NCBI GenBank assembly: GCA_964350195.1
Contig: CAYGJB010000007.1
Coordinates: forward strand, 1-49,763
Source: JAJCZB01 sp964350195
Lineage (GTDB): Bacteria > Babelota > Babeliae > Babelales > Vermiphilaceae
DNA length: 49,763 nt
Reading direction: 5' to 3'
The notes beneath the pieces were generated by a model that was not told where the DNA came from, did not search any database, and saw nothing but the letters and a program-made list of their open reading frames with translations. Both the position numbers and the translations under genes were made by a program. Numbering within the stretch: position 1 is the stretch's first letter; every line of letters begins with the position of its first letter. Below are positions 16,111 to 25,216 of this stretch, piece by piece.

Positions 16111-18906
16111 ATGAAAAAAAATGTATCAGTATGGTGTGCCTTGCTTGTAGTAGTTGCATTGCAATTGCCAAGCTTTGTGCATGCTAAACGCCACTCAAGA
16201 CATCGTGGTGGCATTACTGCTGCATTAAAAACAGCTGCCACATCAAACGATAGCCTCTTTGTAAAAGAAGACCCAATTAGAATGGCCAGCCTGGACAAGC
16301 TCTCGCTTACATTTAGCGAGCGAAATAAAGAAATCTCCAGAAATCAAATTGATCCAGAAGAGATTGCTCCATTTGGAGGCAATATTCCATCACAAACATC
16401 AAAGGACGTAAAAAACCTTACTAAAGAAAAAGATCCCGAAACTATCGAAGATTTTTCTCTGCGGCAAACGTTACCGGATCAATCACAAAACTGGGAACTC
16501 CCAAAAGAGTTACAGGAAAAAGCGGTTCAACATCTTGCCCATATCAAAGAAGAAGAATCTGAAGAAGAAAAAATTGAGCTTCAATTTGAAGATGCTGATC
16601 TTCTTACTTTTGTAAAACAAATTGCTGATATTTTCAAAGTTAGCTTTATTTCTGATGATGCGATCGATCCACTACCTAAAGGATCCAATGATTCTCCTGC
16701 TCGTGCATTAAAAGGAAATAAAATTAGCTTTAAAACCACAACACCCGTTACAAAACAAGATGCTTGGAATCTATTCATTACGTTTTTGAATATTTCAGGC
16801 TTTGGCGTAGTACAGCAGCCTGACCCTACTATTTATCGCATAGAGACGATTCGCTCTACTCAAAGGTCTCCTATCCCTACATTTATTGGCATACATTATG
16901 AACTTCTTCCTGTTAATGATGAAATTGTTCGCTATCTTTATTTTGTTGAAAATGCATCGCTCGATTCAATAAAGCCAATCGTAGAATCTTTGAAAAGCGC
17001 CTCCGCCCCTGCTCCTATTTGGCTTGCCGATCAAAAAGCATTCATCCTTACCGATAAGTCTTATAATATTCGCTCACTCATGTCGATTGTGAAAGAACTT
17101 GATAAGGTCACCAAGCCTCAGGCAATGTCTGTAATAAAATTGCGACAAGCTGATGCAGAAGAGGTAAAAAAACTTTATGATGATCTCATGCAATCGGGCG
17201 AAAATAATTCTGCATTCAGGCCATTTGGTGCCCGCCGGCAACCAACAGCCATCTTTTTTCCTGAATCAGTAAAAATTATTGCAGAACCGCGCACCAACTC
17301 TCTTATTCTTCTTGGTCCAAAAGACGCTATCTCAAAAATAGAAAATTTTATAATAAAACATGTAGATGTTGCCCTTGATCAACCCTACTCACCTCTATAC
17401 ACATATCAGCTACAATACGCTGATGCAGCTACAATTGCAAAAATTATGAACGAAACGACAAAATTTGGCCAAGGCACAGAAGCCGGAAAAACTGGTGGTG
17501 TTCGTGGAAAAGATAAATATTTGCGGGCAATGTCCTTCACGCCGGAGCCTTCCACAAATAAAATTGTAATCAAGGGAGACTATGATGATTTCTTGGTTGC
17601 AAAGCAAATAATCGAAGAACTTGATAAACCACAAGCACAAGTGGCACTTGATGTGCTCATTCTTTCGGTTCAGCTCAAAGACGCAAAAGAGATTGGCACG
17701 CAACTCCGTAGTAAAGTCCCAGGACTAGATGGTATTTTGGGAAACAATGTTAAATTTGCCACATCTGGATTACGAGCAGGCGGATCACCTAAAAGAATTG
17801 AAACTAATACGTCTGGATCAGGCGTGGATCGTCTTCTTGGCAATTTAGTCAATCTGGTTTCGCAAGCACCTGCAGGCAATACTATTCTTACTTTTGGCCA
17901 AGATATTTTTGGCGTGTGGGGATTATTTCAAGCATTGCGCACTATCACCAACGTGCAAGTAGTTTCAAATCCATTTCTATTCGCTTCAAATAAGACTAAA
18001 GCTAAAGTTTCCCTCGGTGAAACACGACGAGTAACTACTAGCACCGTGATAGGTAACAGCCCCCCACAAGACTCAAAGGGCGATGATCAAGCTGCACTTA
18101 CTGTAAATATTGAGCCACAAATAAACTCTGATGGCATGATTGTATTAAAACTTAAAGTAGACCTTACTGAGTTCACCAGCACAAATCAAGATTCCGGCAC
18201 AAAAACTACTAAGCTTGTTGAAACAGAAGCGATCGTTGCTGATCGCGAAGTATTAGCGTTAGGCGGATTAATAAGAAATAGAACCTCCAACAGTTTAAGT
18301 AAAACGCCGGTTCTTGGAGATATTCCGGTACTCGGGTGGCTCTTTAAAAATAAACAAAAATCAGTAGACAAAGATAGCTTGCTTATTCTAATCTCCACAA
18401 AAATTATTCCTCCGAATGCCACGAGTGATGTAAATGAATACACTAAAGATCGCCTTAATGTGTATCGCACCACTATGGGGGACCTTGCAGGATCTGATGG
18501 CGCTACAGATCCAATTCACCGTCTCTTCTTCTCTGATAAATCAGCCTCAAGCAAAGACCTTGGTGAGTTTATTTTTGATAGACATCAACGAGAACAAAAA
18601 GATGCGGCAAGTAAAAAACGTAAAAAACGAAATAATACAAATCAAGAAAATACGGGAATAATCAACACCACTAAACTTACCTACTCTGGACGAAGCTCTC
18701 GTAGAAAAAGACGGAACCATAAAGTTGATATAGCACCATTAGTAGCAGAACCTATTACTATTGCTAAATCACATACCCTCACAACCATCGCTGCCCCTTC
18801 GACAGAGATAAATGATTCGGCTATAGCACAAATCAACATGAAAACGAGGCGTAGAAAATCCTTAAGTAGCTTTATGAAAAATGGCGAAAGCGAGCAGATA
18901 GTATGA
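16111..18906 (+). CDS. gspD: Secretin, outer-membrane channel (GspD/PilQ type)
   Basis: Secretins form the large outer-membrane gate of type II secretion and type IV pilus systems. The 931-residue product has a signal peptide (KK, hydrophobic run, ending HA at about 26). An N0 domain follows at about 150-180 (IELQFEDADLLTFVKQIADI), then N1/N2 ring-building repeats with RTNSLILLGP and STNKIVIKGD. The C-terminal secretin domain ends with VLGDIPVLGWLFKNK (about 733) and LLILISTKIIP. An unusual extra tail of about 150 residues is Lys/Arg-rich (KKRKKR, SRRKRR). TAGGAA precedes ATG 16111; an upstream in-frame ATG lies inside gspC and was rejected. Its stop overlaps the next start as ATGA. Confidence 0.93.
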   Translation: MKKNVSVWCALLVVVALQLPSFVHAKRHSRHRGGITAALKTAATSNDSLFVKEDPIRMASLDKLSLTFSERNKEISRNQIDPEEIAPFGGNIPSQTSKDVKNLTKEKDPETIEDFSLRQTLPDQSQNWELPKELQEKAVQHLAHIKEEESEEEKIELQFEDADLLTFVKQIADIFKVSFISDDAIDPLPKGSNDSPARALKGNKISFKTTTPVTKQDAWNLFITFLNISGFGVVQQPDPTIYRIETIRSTQRSPIPTFIGIHYELLPVNDEIVRYLYFVENASLDSIKPIVESLKSASAPAPIWLADQKAFILTDKSYNIRSLMSIVKELDKVTKPQAMSVIKLRQADAEEVKKLYDDLMQSGENNSAFRPFGARRQPTAIFFPESVKIIAEPRTNSLILLGPKDAISKIENFIIKHVDVALDQPYSPLYTYQLQYADAATIAKIMNETTKFGQGTEAGKTGGVRGKDKYLRAMSFTPEPSTNKIVIKGDYDDFLVAKQIIEELDKPQAQVALDVLILSVQLKDAKEIGTQLRSKVPGLDGILGNNVKFATSGLRAGGSPKRIETNTSGSGVDRLLGNLVNLVSQAPAGNTILTFGQDIFGVWGLFQALRTITNVQVVSNPFLFASNKTKAKVSLGETRRVTTSTVIGNSPPQDSKGDDQAALTVNIEPQINSDGMIVLKLKVDLTEFTSTNQDSGTKTTKLVETEAIVADREVLALGGLIRNRTSNSLSKTPVLGDIPVLGWLFKNKQKSVDKDSLLILISTKIIPPNATSDVNEYTKDRLNVYRTTMGDLAGSDGATDPIHRLFFSDKSASSKDLGEFIFDRHQREQKDAASKKRKKRNNTNQENTGIINTTKLTYSGRSSRRKRRNHKVDIAPLVAEPITIAKSHTLTTIAAPSTEINDSAIAQINMKTRRRKSLSSFMKNGESEQIV

Positions 18907-20507
18907 TACAAGATGTATTTTTGCCAGAAAAAGTTAGATCATATTATATTTTTCGCCAGCGATTATTGGGAATAGATATCACCAAGACACATATACACGG
19001 CACATTGGTAATCGCCAGCGGATCAAACGTTACAATTTCAAAGCAAGAATCAGCTTCTCTTAATGGTGACGCTTCTCATGAAGAAAAAGTGCTTGCGGCA
19101 CTACCAATTATCTTAGAAAAAATAGGAAAAGCGGACCATATCATCACCGCAATGCCAAGCTCTTTAGTGGTGTTTAAAGAGCTACGGCTACCATTTACCA
19201 CACGTGATAAAATTGCCATGATAATTCGATTTGAAGTTGCGCCACTATTACCCTTTCCACCTCATGAAGCGGTTATAGATTTTATCATCACAAAAGTAAA
19301 CAATGAGGATAAAAGCTCACAAGTGCTCGTAGCTGCAGCTCAAAAAAAACATGTTGCGGAACAGATTTCTTTATTAGAACAGGCTGGCTGCTCATCCCAA
19401 AAAATAACGGTAGACATGTTTGCACTTTATGGGCTTTATTCAGAAATTCCCTCCTACCAAAGTCTTAATGGGCTCGTGGCCCTCATAGATTTGAATGTGC
19501 ATACTACTAGTATTGTAACGGTGCTTGAAAAGCAAATACGCATTATACGTACATTGCCATATGGCTTAGCTTCTGTTGCAAAAGATTCCGGTGATTTAAA
19601 GCCGCAACAAGTAATGGACCACTTACTTCGCTTCGGCTCCGAGCAAGGAGCAAGCGATGGCAATGGCACCATTCAAAAAAGTCTATTCGCTTTCTTTGAT
19701 AAGATTAAATTTGCACTTTCTTCAACAGTCACCCAACTTCAAGACAACGCCATTGAAAAAATAGTACTATGTGGGCCCGGGGCAGAAATAAAAAATATTG
19801 CAAATTTCGCACAGAAACACCTTGAAAGTCCTTGCGAACTTTTTGATTATGCAAAAATTACTGAAAATAAAAAATATCGTATCGCTCCAAACGTAACTCT
19901 TTCACAGCCAGTGTTGCTGAGTGCCGCAATTGCGATGCCTACACCAGCAGAAGAAGGATTCAATCTACGCACAGAAGATTTTGCACCAATAGGACAAACG
20001 CTTCTGATTAAGCAACTCGTAACAGCATGCGTTTTAACAATAATTTTATTTAGCACAATGATTACTCACAATATTATTCAAACAAGCCGTCTACGCTCTG
20101 AAATAACTGCATCTTCTATAGAAGCTGTAGATGAACTCAAAAAGCGTTTTAAAGACATCCCAGAAGATGATGATGTACTTGATGATGTGCTGAAAGCAGC
20201 AGAAAGCGAACTTACAAAAGAAGAGAAAACGTGGCGCCCTTTCTCAAGTGATTCACGAGCCTCATTCTTAGAGTATCTCCTTGAACTTTCAACTCGCATC
20301 AATAAAGAGGAACTTGGGTTTATTCCGCATAAGCTTACCATCGTAGATAGCATGCCCCGAGAAATCATTCTAGAAGCTGAAGTGCGAGACTATCCTGCAC
20401 TAACAAAGCTGGAGCATGTTCTTAAAGAATCAAAGCTATTTGCCTATGTGGAATCACCTAATGAACCAAAATTCACAATGAAAATTCTACCAAAGCAAAG
20501 TCGTTAA
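18903..20507 (+). CDS. GspL-like protein (PilM-PilN fusion)
   Basis: In type IV pilus systems PilM (actin-like, cytoplasmic) and PilN (membrane) are separate; in GspL they are one protein. This 534-residue protein is of the joined kind. An actin-like N-terminal domain (LLGIDITKTHIHGTLV, then AMPSSLVVFKELRLPF and VALIDLNVHTTSIV) covers about residues 20-360. A membrane segment follows at about 367-386 (LVTACVLTIILFSTMI), then a coiled coil and a periplasmic ferredoxin-like domain. It overlaps the secretin stop by four bases (ATGA), which points to translational coupling, and the PilO-like gene starts 12 bases after it. Confidence 0.82.
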   Translation: MIQDVFLPEKVRSYYIFRQRLLGIDITKTHIHGTLVIASGSNVTISKQESASLNGDASHEEKVLAALPIILEKIGKADHIITAMPSSLVVFKELRLPFTTRDKIAMIIRFEVAPLLPFPPHEAVIDFIITKVNNEDKSSQVLVAAAQKKHVAEQISLLEQAGCSSQKITVDMFALYGLYSEIPSYQSLNGLVALIDLNVHTTSIVTVLEKQIRIIRTLPYGLASVAKDSGDLKPQQVMDHLLRFGSEQGASDGNGTIQKSLFAFFDKIKFALSSTVTQLQDNAIEKIVLCGPGAEIKNIANFAQKHLESPCELFDYAKITENKKYRIAPNVTLSQPVLLSAAIAMPTPAEEGFNLRTEDFAPIGQTLLIKQLVTACVLTIILFSTMITHNIIQTSRLRSEITASSIEAVDELKKRFKDIPEDDDVLDDVLKAAESELTKEEKTWRPFSSDSRASFLEYLLELSTRINKEELGFIPHKLTIVDSMPREIILEAEVRDYPALTKLEHVLKESKLFAYVESPNEPKFTMKILPKQSR

Positions 20508-20519
20508 TGGGATATTAAT

Positions 20520-21092
20520 ATGGAATTTTTAAATCAAATACAATCCTATCTGAGTAGTCTAGAAAGAAAACGCTTTAATCAATATGTGGGCGGACTACTA
20601 GGTTTTATAGCTATTGTGATGCTCTTACTTATGTTTCAGTACTATCGCAAAGTGAGCTATTTAAAAACTGAAGCTATTGCGTTGAATGAGCAACGAGAAG
20701 ATACTCAAAAAATTCTCAGAACCGCCCAACAAATACAGGATATCCAAAAAGAAAATGAGACCATTCTAGCTCAAGATAAAAATTTTAGAATTGCCCACTT
20801 CTTTGAGGATCTCATTGGTAAGCTCGGGCTTGTTCAAAAAAAATCTTCTGTGGATCTTACCGTTGCTCTTGGTGAAGGAAAATTTCGAGAGAATATACTC
20901 ACTGCTAAATTTACCGCCGTCACCATGAAGGAGATTACCGAGCTCTTGCAAGATATTGAACAAAATAAGCGAGTCTTTGTTAAGGAGCTTACACTCGAAG
21001 CATCAAAAAAACAGAAAAATAGTATTGATGTAACACTCGTTATTGCTACATTAGAACCGAAACCACAAGAATCTGGTGAATCATCGGAGTAA
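20520..21092 (+). CDS. PilO/GspM-like assembly-platform protein
   Basis: The 190-residue bitopic protein has one membrane segment (about 23-41, LLGFIAIVMLLLMFQYY), a coiled-coil stretch to about 80, and an alpha/beta periplasmic domain ending in a short acidic tail. Size, layout and position directly after the GspL-like gene fit GspM or PilO, which dimerise with GspL or PilN. Sequence conservation in this family is low, so the assignment leans on context. The second secretin gene begins three bases after its stop. Confidence 0.7.
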   Translation: MEFLNQIQSYLSSLERKRFNQYVGGLLGFIAIVMLLLMFQYYRKVSYLKTEAIALNEQREDTQKILRTAQQIQDIQKENETILAQDKNFRIAHFFEDLIGKLGLVQKKSSVDLTVALGEGKFRENILTAKFTAVTMKEITELLQDIEQNKRVFVKELTLEASKKQKNSIDVTLVIATLEPKPQESGESSE

Positions 21093-21095
21093 AAT

Positions 21096-23714
21096 ATGAG
21101 ATTGATATCTCTTTTTTTCTTTTCTTTTTTTATAGCATCACCTCTCTATACTCAAGACAGTGCTGTAGGAATACCGCTTGTGCTATCAGATGCTGCAGAG
21201 CGAGTCTCTAGCCAGCCTAAACAGATTTCGCAAAAGAATCTTATTACCCAATCAACAATTAAAACGGAAAAAATACAAACTCCCAAATCTTTAGATAAGA
21301 ATGCCAATAAAGAAAAAATTTCCTTTAGTTTTAATGGAGAAGAACTCGAAGACGTTATCAATTTTATTGCAAGCAAAAAAGGTTACAATCTTTTATTTCC
21401 CACCAAAGCTGATGAAAAAATTACAGGAAAATTAACATGGCAGCTTGAGCAAAAAATCAGTATCGACGAAGCCTGGAACTTGCTACAAACAATTGTCTCC
21501 ATCGCTGGCTATAGCATTATTCCTTATCCTACCTACCATGAAATTATGAAAACTACACCAGGAGTGGTTAAAGAACCGGTCCCTCTTTATATTAGTGTAC
21601 CATATGAAAGACTACCTATTTCAGATGAACGTATTCGATACATACATTACCTTGCCAATATAAAAAGCGAAGGAGAAGGAGAGGGAGAGCTTTCTCAAAT
21701 ATTAAAATCATGGCTGCCCGACAATACAAGTTTTCTTATAGATAAACCAACAAACGCACTTATTATTATGGCACAATCCAACGATATCCGCGGCATTATG
21801 CCACTTATCACAAGCCTTGATCGACCGGGGTTTCAAGAAAAAATGGAAATTATTACGCTTCACTATACTGAAGCAAAACTAGTTGCTGATCTATTTAATT
21901 CAAAAATTTTGGGTGCAGGAGAATCCAATCGCTACCGATTGGATACCAAAAAGCCGAGTGAGTCTACCTTTTTTTCTAATCCACTCAAAATTGTAGCTAA
22001 TGAACGACGCAATAATCTTATTATCCTTGGCAGAGCTCAGGCTATTGATCGAGTAAGAAACTTCATAAAAAACTATATTGATATCCCTCCTGATAGCGGT
22101 AAATCAATATTACATGTCTACGAACTACAATATTTGGATGCCGCCTCATTTGCAGAAGTACTCAAAAACGTACTGCAACAAAAGCAATCCGGCGGCTCAG
22201 AACAATCTACTGGCGGAAAACAAATTGCCATAGGACCACAACGCTATTTTGATGAAGTTATTATCACCACCGATTCGCCTATAAGTGGAGGAACGGGAGA
22301 AGAAGATCAATCCACTCAAACCTCTACTAAATATGGTGGCGGTAATCGGCTTATTATTGCCTGCCGAAATGATGATTGGAAGCGTATTGAACAGCTCATT
22401 GGCAAGCTTGATCAACCAACTCCGCAAGTACTTATAGAGGTCTTGATTGCAGATTTAACACTGGGTGATAGCAGAGCACTCGGTACCGCACTACGAAATC
22501 CTGAAAGAATTCCAATGGCAGGAAATACTGCTTATCAATCAGCTCATCTTGATCCGGGAGTTATGCCTGATTCATTTTCTGATCCACAAACAATCGGACT
22601 AATTGAAGGAACTGATGGGACCATAAAAGCTGCGACTGATCTTTTGAGAACGTATGGAGCGGACGAGACAACAGGTACTCGTAGTGATACAGGAACAATG
22701 AGCATTGCATCCGGATTAGCAGCAGGAAGCACCGTTTTATCTTTTAACGATAATAGCGGAAAAACATGGGGCATCACTCAAATTCTCAAGATCATAGATC
22801 ACACCAAAATTCTTTCTCATCCGCATGTAATATCCCGTAGCGATAAAAAAGCGGAAATTCAAATCAGTGAAACGAGAAAACTTCAGGATCAAGTTACTAA
22901 TAGTGGTGCTGCAGCGGTAATCCAAAAGAAAGACATTCCGGCTAGCCTGAAAGTTGCAATAACTCCTCGCATTGCAGTATCTGATCTGCAAGAGAGTACG
23001 GTAAATCTGCAAGTAGTAATCGATATTGATCAATTCAAATCTGAGACTGATGATACGCGTATCACCAGAAATGTTACAACTAACGCTACTATTAATAATG
23101 GAGATATTTTGGCACTTGGCGGCTTAATTCGATCCAATGAGGAAGATGGACAAACACAAACTCCTCTTTTAAGCCAGATTCCACTCATTGGCTGGATGTT
23201 TAAACGAAAATCAAAAACAAAGCAGCGAACAAACCTCACCGTCTTTATATCTCCAACCGTAATCATGCCACGATTTAGAGAAAAAATGATGACATATACC
23301 AAAGACTATCTTGATCTCACGCGCGCATGGGCAAAAGAGGGAGGCATGTTTGATTCCTTAAAGGATCCAATTACTCGATGGTTTTTCACTAACGAAGGGC
23401 CAACAGAGCAATTCACTAAATCGTTTATAAAAAATGACATTCGCTTTCAGGAAGCTCCAATGCCACAAACTAAAAAACGGCCGATGGGCCCTATCAAATC
23501 CGTGAAGCATGCAGCCAGCAAAAACAGTAATCCTATGGAACCGAGCACTGATGTATTGGCACAACAAGCAATCGAGCAGGATGACCAACTAAAAAATATT
23601 TTTAACGATTTTAAAGACAATCCATTTGCCACGCTAAAAGCTGAAGTGTTAGCGCAAAACAATCTTCCCGAGTCTATTGCTCAAGACTCTCGTAGAAAGC
23701 GAAGACGTAAATAA
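21096..23714 (+). CDS. Second secretin-family protein
   Basis: The 872-residue secretin-like protein has an N-terminal signal peptide (about 1-19), an N0-like domain at about 73-105 (ISFSFNGEELEDVINFIA), repeated N-domains with RRNNLIILGRAQAIDRV and GNRLIIACRNDDWKRI, and a complete secretin core ending LLSQIPLIGWMFKR (about 690) and LTVFISPTVIM. Like the first secretin it has a long extra tail ending in a basic SRRKRR motif. CGGAG precedes the ATG. Two secretins in one operon are unusual: they may form a mixed ring, serve separate machines, or one may have lost gating. Its stop touches the stop of the convergent enolase gene. Confidence 0.9.
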   Translation: MRLISLFFFSFFIASPLYTQDSAVGIPLVLSDAAERVSSQPKQISQKNLITQSTIKTEKIQTPKSLDKNANKEKISFSFNGEELEDVINFIASKKGYNLLFPTKADEKITGKLTWQLEQKISIDEAWNLLQTIVSIAGYSIIPYPTYHEIMKTTPGVVKEPVPLYISVPYERLPISDERIRYIHYLANIKSEGEGEGELSQILKSWLPDNTSFLIDKPTNALIIMAQSNDIRGIMPLITSLDRPGFQEKMEIITLHYTEAKLVADLFNSKILGAGESNRYRLDTKKPSESTFFSNPLKIVANERRNNLIILGRAQAIDRVRNFIKNYIDIPPDSGKSILHVYELQYLDAASFAEVLKNVLQQKQSGGSEQSTGGKQIAIGPQRYFDEVIITTDSPISGGTGEEDQSTQTSTKYGGGNRLIIACRNDDWKRIEQLIGKLDQPTPQVLIEVLIADLTLGDSRALGTALRNPERIPMAGNTAYQSAHLDPGVMPDSFSDPQTIGLIEGTDGTIKAATDLLRTYGADETTGTRSDTGTMSIASGLAAGSTVLSFNDNSGKTWGITQILKIIDHTKILSHPHVISRSDKKAEIQISETRKLQDQVTNSGAAAVIQKKDIPASLKVAITPRIAVSDLQESTVNLQVVIDIDQFKSETDDTRITRNVTTNATINNGDILALGGLIRSNEEDGQTQTPLLSQIPLIGWMFKRKSKTKQRTNLTVFISPTVIMPRFREKMMTYTKDYLDLTRAWAKEGGMFDSLKDPITRWFFTNEGPTEQFTKSFIKNDIRFQEAPMPQTKKRPMGPIKSVKHAASKNSNPMEPSTDVLAQQAIEQDDQLKNIFNDFKDNPFATLKAEVLAQNNLPESIAQDSRRKRRRK

Positions 23715-24974
23715 TTATTTATCTTGATTCATTGCTTCTAAAAGCTGGTCTTCGATCTCAAGAAGACGATTATACTTTGCAAGCCGTTCACCACGCGACA
23801 TACCTCCAGCTTTTATTTGGCCAGCGCTGGTGCCCACTGCAAGATCAGCAATAAAAGAATCGTTTGTTTCGCCAGATCGATGAGAAATTATGATATTTTT
23901 TTCATACTCTTTGCAAAGTTTTATTGATTGTAAAGTTTCAGTTACTGTTCCCACTTGATTTGGCTTAATCAAAACAGTATTAGCAATATTCTCATCAATC
24001 CCACGATAAATACGATCTGGATCAGTCACAAAAAGATCGTCTCCTACTAAGGCAATCCGATTTCCTAGAGTATTCTGAAGATCTCTCCATCCATCCCAAT
24101 CATCCTCGGCTAAACCATCTTCAATCGCATACAGTGGATATTTGTCGGCAAGCTTTTTATACCAGCCAATGAGCTCCTGAGAAGAAACGTATGAGCCCTG
24201 CCATTCATAAGCCCCCATTTTTTTGTCATAAAATTGAGTGGCCGCAACATCAAGCGCGATCATAAGCGACGTGCCATATTCATGCTGCATATAATCAACC
24301 GCCTCCATGAGAATATCTAATGCTTGCTGTTCATTATCAAATTCAGGAGCAAAGCCTCCTTCATCCCCAACGGCAGTTGAATACCCAGCTTGCTGTAAAA
24401 TTTTCTTTAAAATTTGAAAAAATGTTGCTCCTGTTTCCATGGCTGCATGGAAAGTAGTGATGCCAACCGGAATGATCATAAATTCTTGTACAGATAATTT
24501 ATTGTTGGCATGAAGACCCCCATTAATCATATTAAACATGGGATACGCAAGAGAAACCATTTCAAAATTACAAAGATGAGCTATGAGCTCATAAGGTTCT
24601 ATTTCCATACTCAGCGCATTGGCTCTGCATACTGCAATGCTCACTGCCAAAAGAGTGTTGGCCCCCAGCGACGATTTATCTTTTGTACCATCAAGCTCAA
24701 GTAAAAGACTATCAATTTCAATAACATCGGCCTCTCTACCAAGAAGAGCTGGTGCAATAACGGTCTCAATCGAATGAACAGCCTTTAAAACTCCTTTCCC
24801 AAATAGTCGCAACCCACCATCTCTCATTTCACGAGCTTCATGCGACCCGCATGAACGACCAGTAGGAACAGAAGCACGTACTCTTCGTCCATTTTCTAGC
24901 TCTAATTCACATTCTATTGTTGGAAGACCTCGAGAATTGTAGATTTCACGGGCAGAAATTGAAATAATCTTCAT
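23715..24974 (-). CDS. eno: Enolase
   Basis: Converts 2-phosphoglycerate to phosphoenolpyruvate. The 419-residue TIM-barrel enzyme has its metal and catalytic elements in order: GGLHANNKLSVQEFMIIP, GDEGGFAP, ALDVAATQFY, AIEDGLAEDDWDGW, VGDDLFVT, LIKPNQVGT and IIISHRSGETND. The mobile loop reads PTGRSCGSHEA where most enolases have PSGASTG, keeping the key Ser. The ATG at 24974 with AGGGGG upstream was chosen; an in-frame ATG 34 codons earlier would add a Lys-rich extension not expected in enolase. Alone on its strand here, with an A/T-rich promoter region upstream. Confidence 0.95.
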   Translation of the reverse strand: MKIISISAREIYNSRGLPTIECELELENGRRVRASVPTGRSCGSHEAREMRDGGLRLFGKGVLKAVHSIETVIAPALLGREADVIEIDSLLLELDGTKDKSSLGANTLLAVSIAVCRANALSMEIEPYELIAHLCNFEMVSLAYPMFNMINGGLHANNKLSVQEFMIIPVGITTFHAAMETGATFFQILKKILQQAGYSTAVGDEGGFAPEFDNEQQALDILMEAVDYMQHEYGTSLMIALDVAATQFYDKKMGAYEWQGSYVSSQELIGWYKKLADKYPLYAIEDGLAEDDWDGWRDLQNTLGNRIALVGDDLFVTDPDRIYRGIDENIANTVLIKPNQVGTVTETLQSIKLCKEYEKNIIISHRSGETNDSFIADLAVGTSAGQIKAGGMSRGERLAKYNRLLEIEDQLLEAMNQDK

Positions 24975-25088
24975 TGAATTGCCCCCTTTTTTTGCTTTTG
25001 AAGATCTTTGTAGCTTCAGCCTAGCCAATTTTTTTTCAAGATTGCTATCGTTACGCAAATAAAAATGTCGTACCATATTGAACAGAGC

Positions 25089-25094
25089 ATTATA
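25089..25094 (-). promoter_or_regulatory. Candidate -10 element for enolase
   Basis: A perfect TATAAT on the minus strand lies about 115 bases upstream of the chosen enolase ATG. No good -35 hexamer was found at 16-18 bases, so support is weak. Nothing else was recognised in 25098-25216. Confidence 0.3.
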
Positions 25095-25216
25095 TCTTTA
25101 TTTAGATCATACCTTGCATGATTGAGCAACAATTGCCACTTTAACTTCTTCCACATTTTAATAACATGTACATGCTAACAATATTACTTAATTGTCATTA
25201 TTTAAACTGAAACAGA

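Noticed and set aside
18903..20507. FtsA or MreB-type cell division protein
   Set aside because: The actin-like start could suggest these, but the fused membrane and periplasmic part and the secretin neighbours fit GspL/PilM-N.
23715..25076. Longer enolase with a 34-residue N-terminal extension
   Set aside because: The internal ATG has a much better ribosome site (AGGGGG) and starts at the normal enolase N-terminus.
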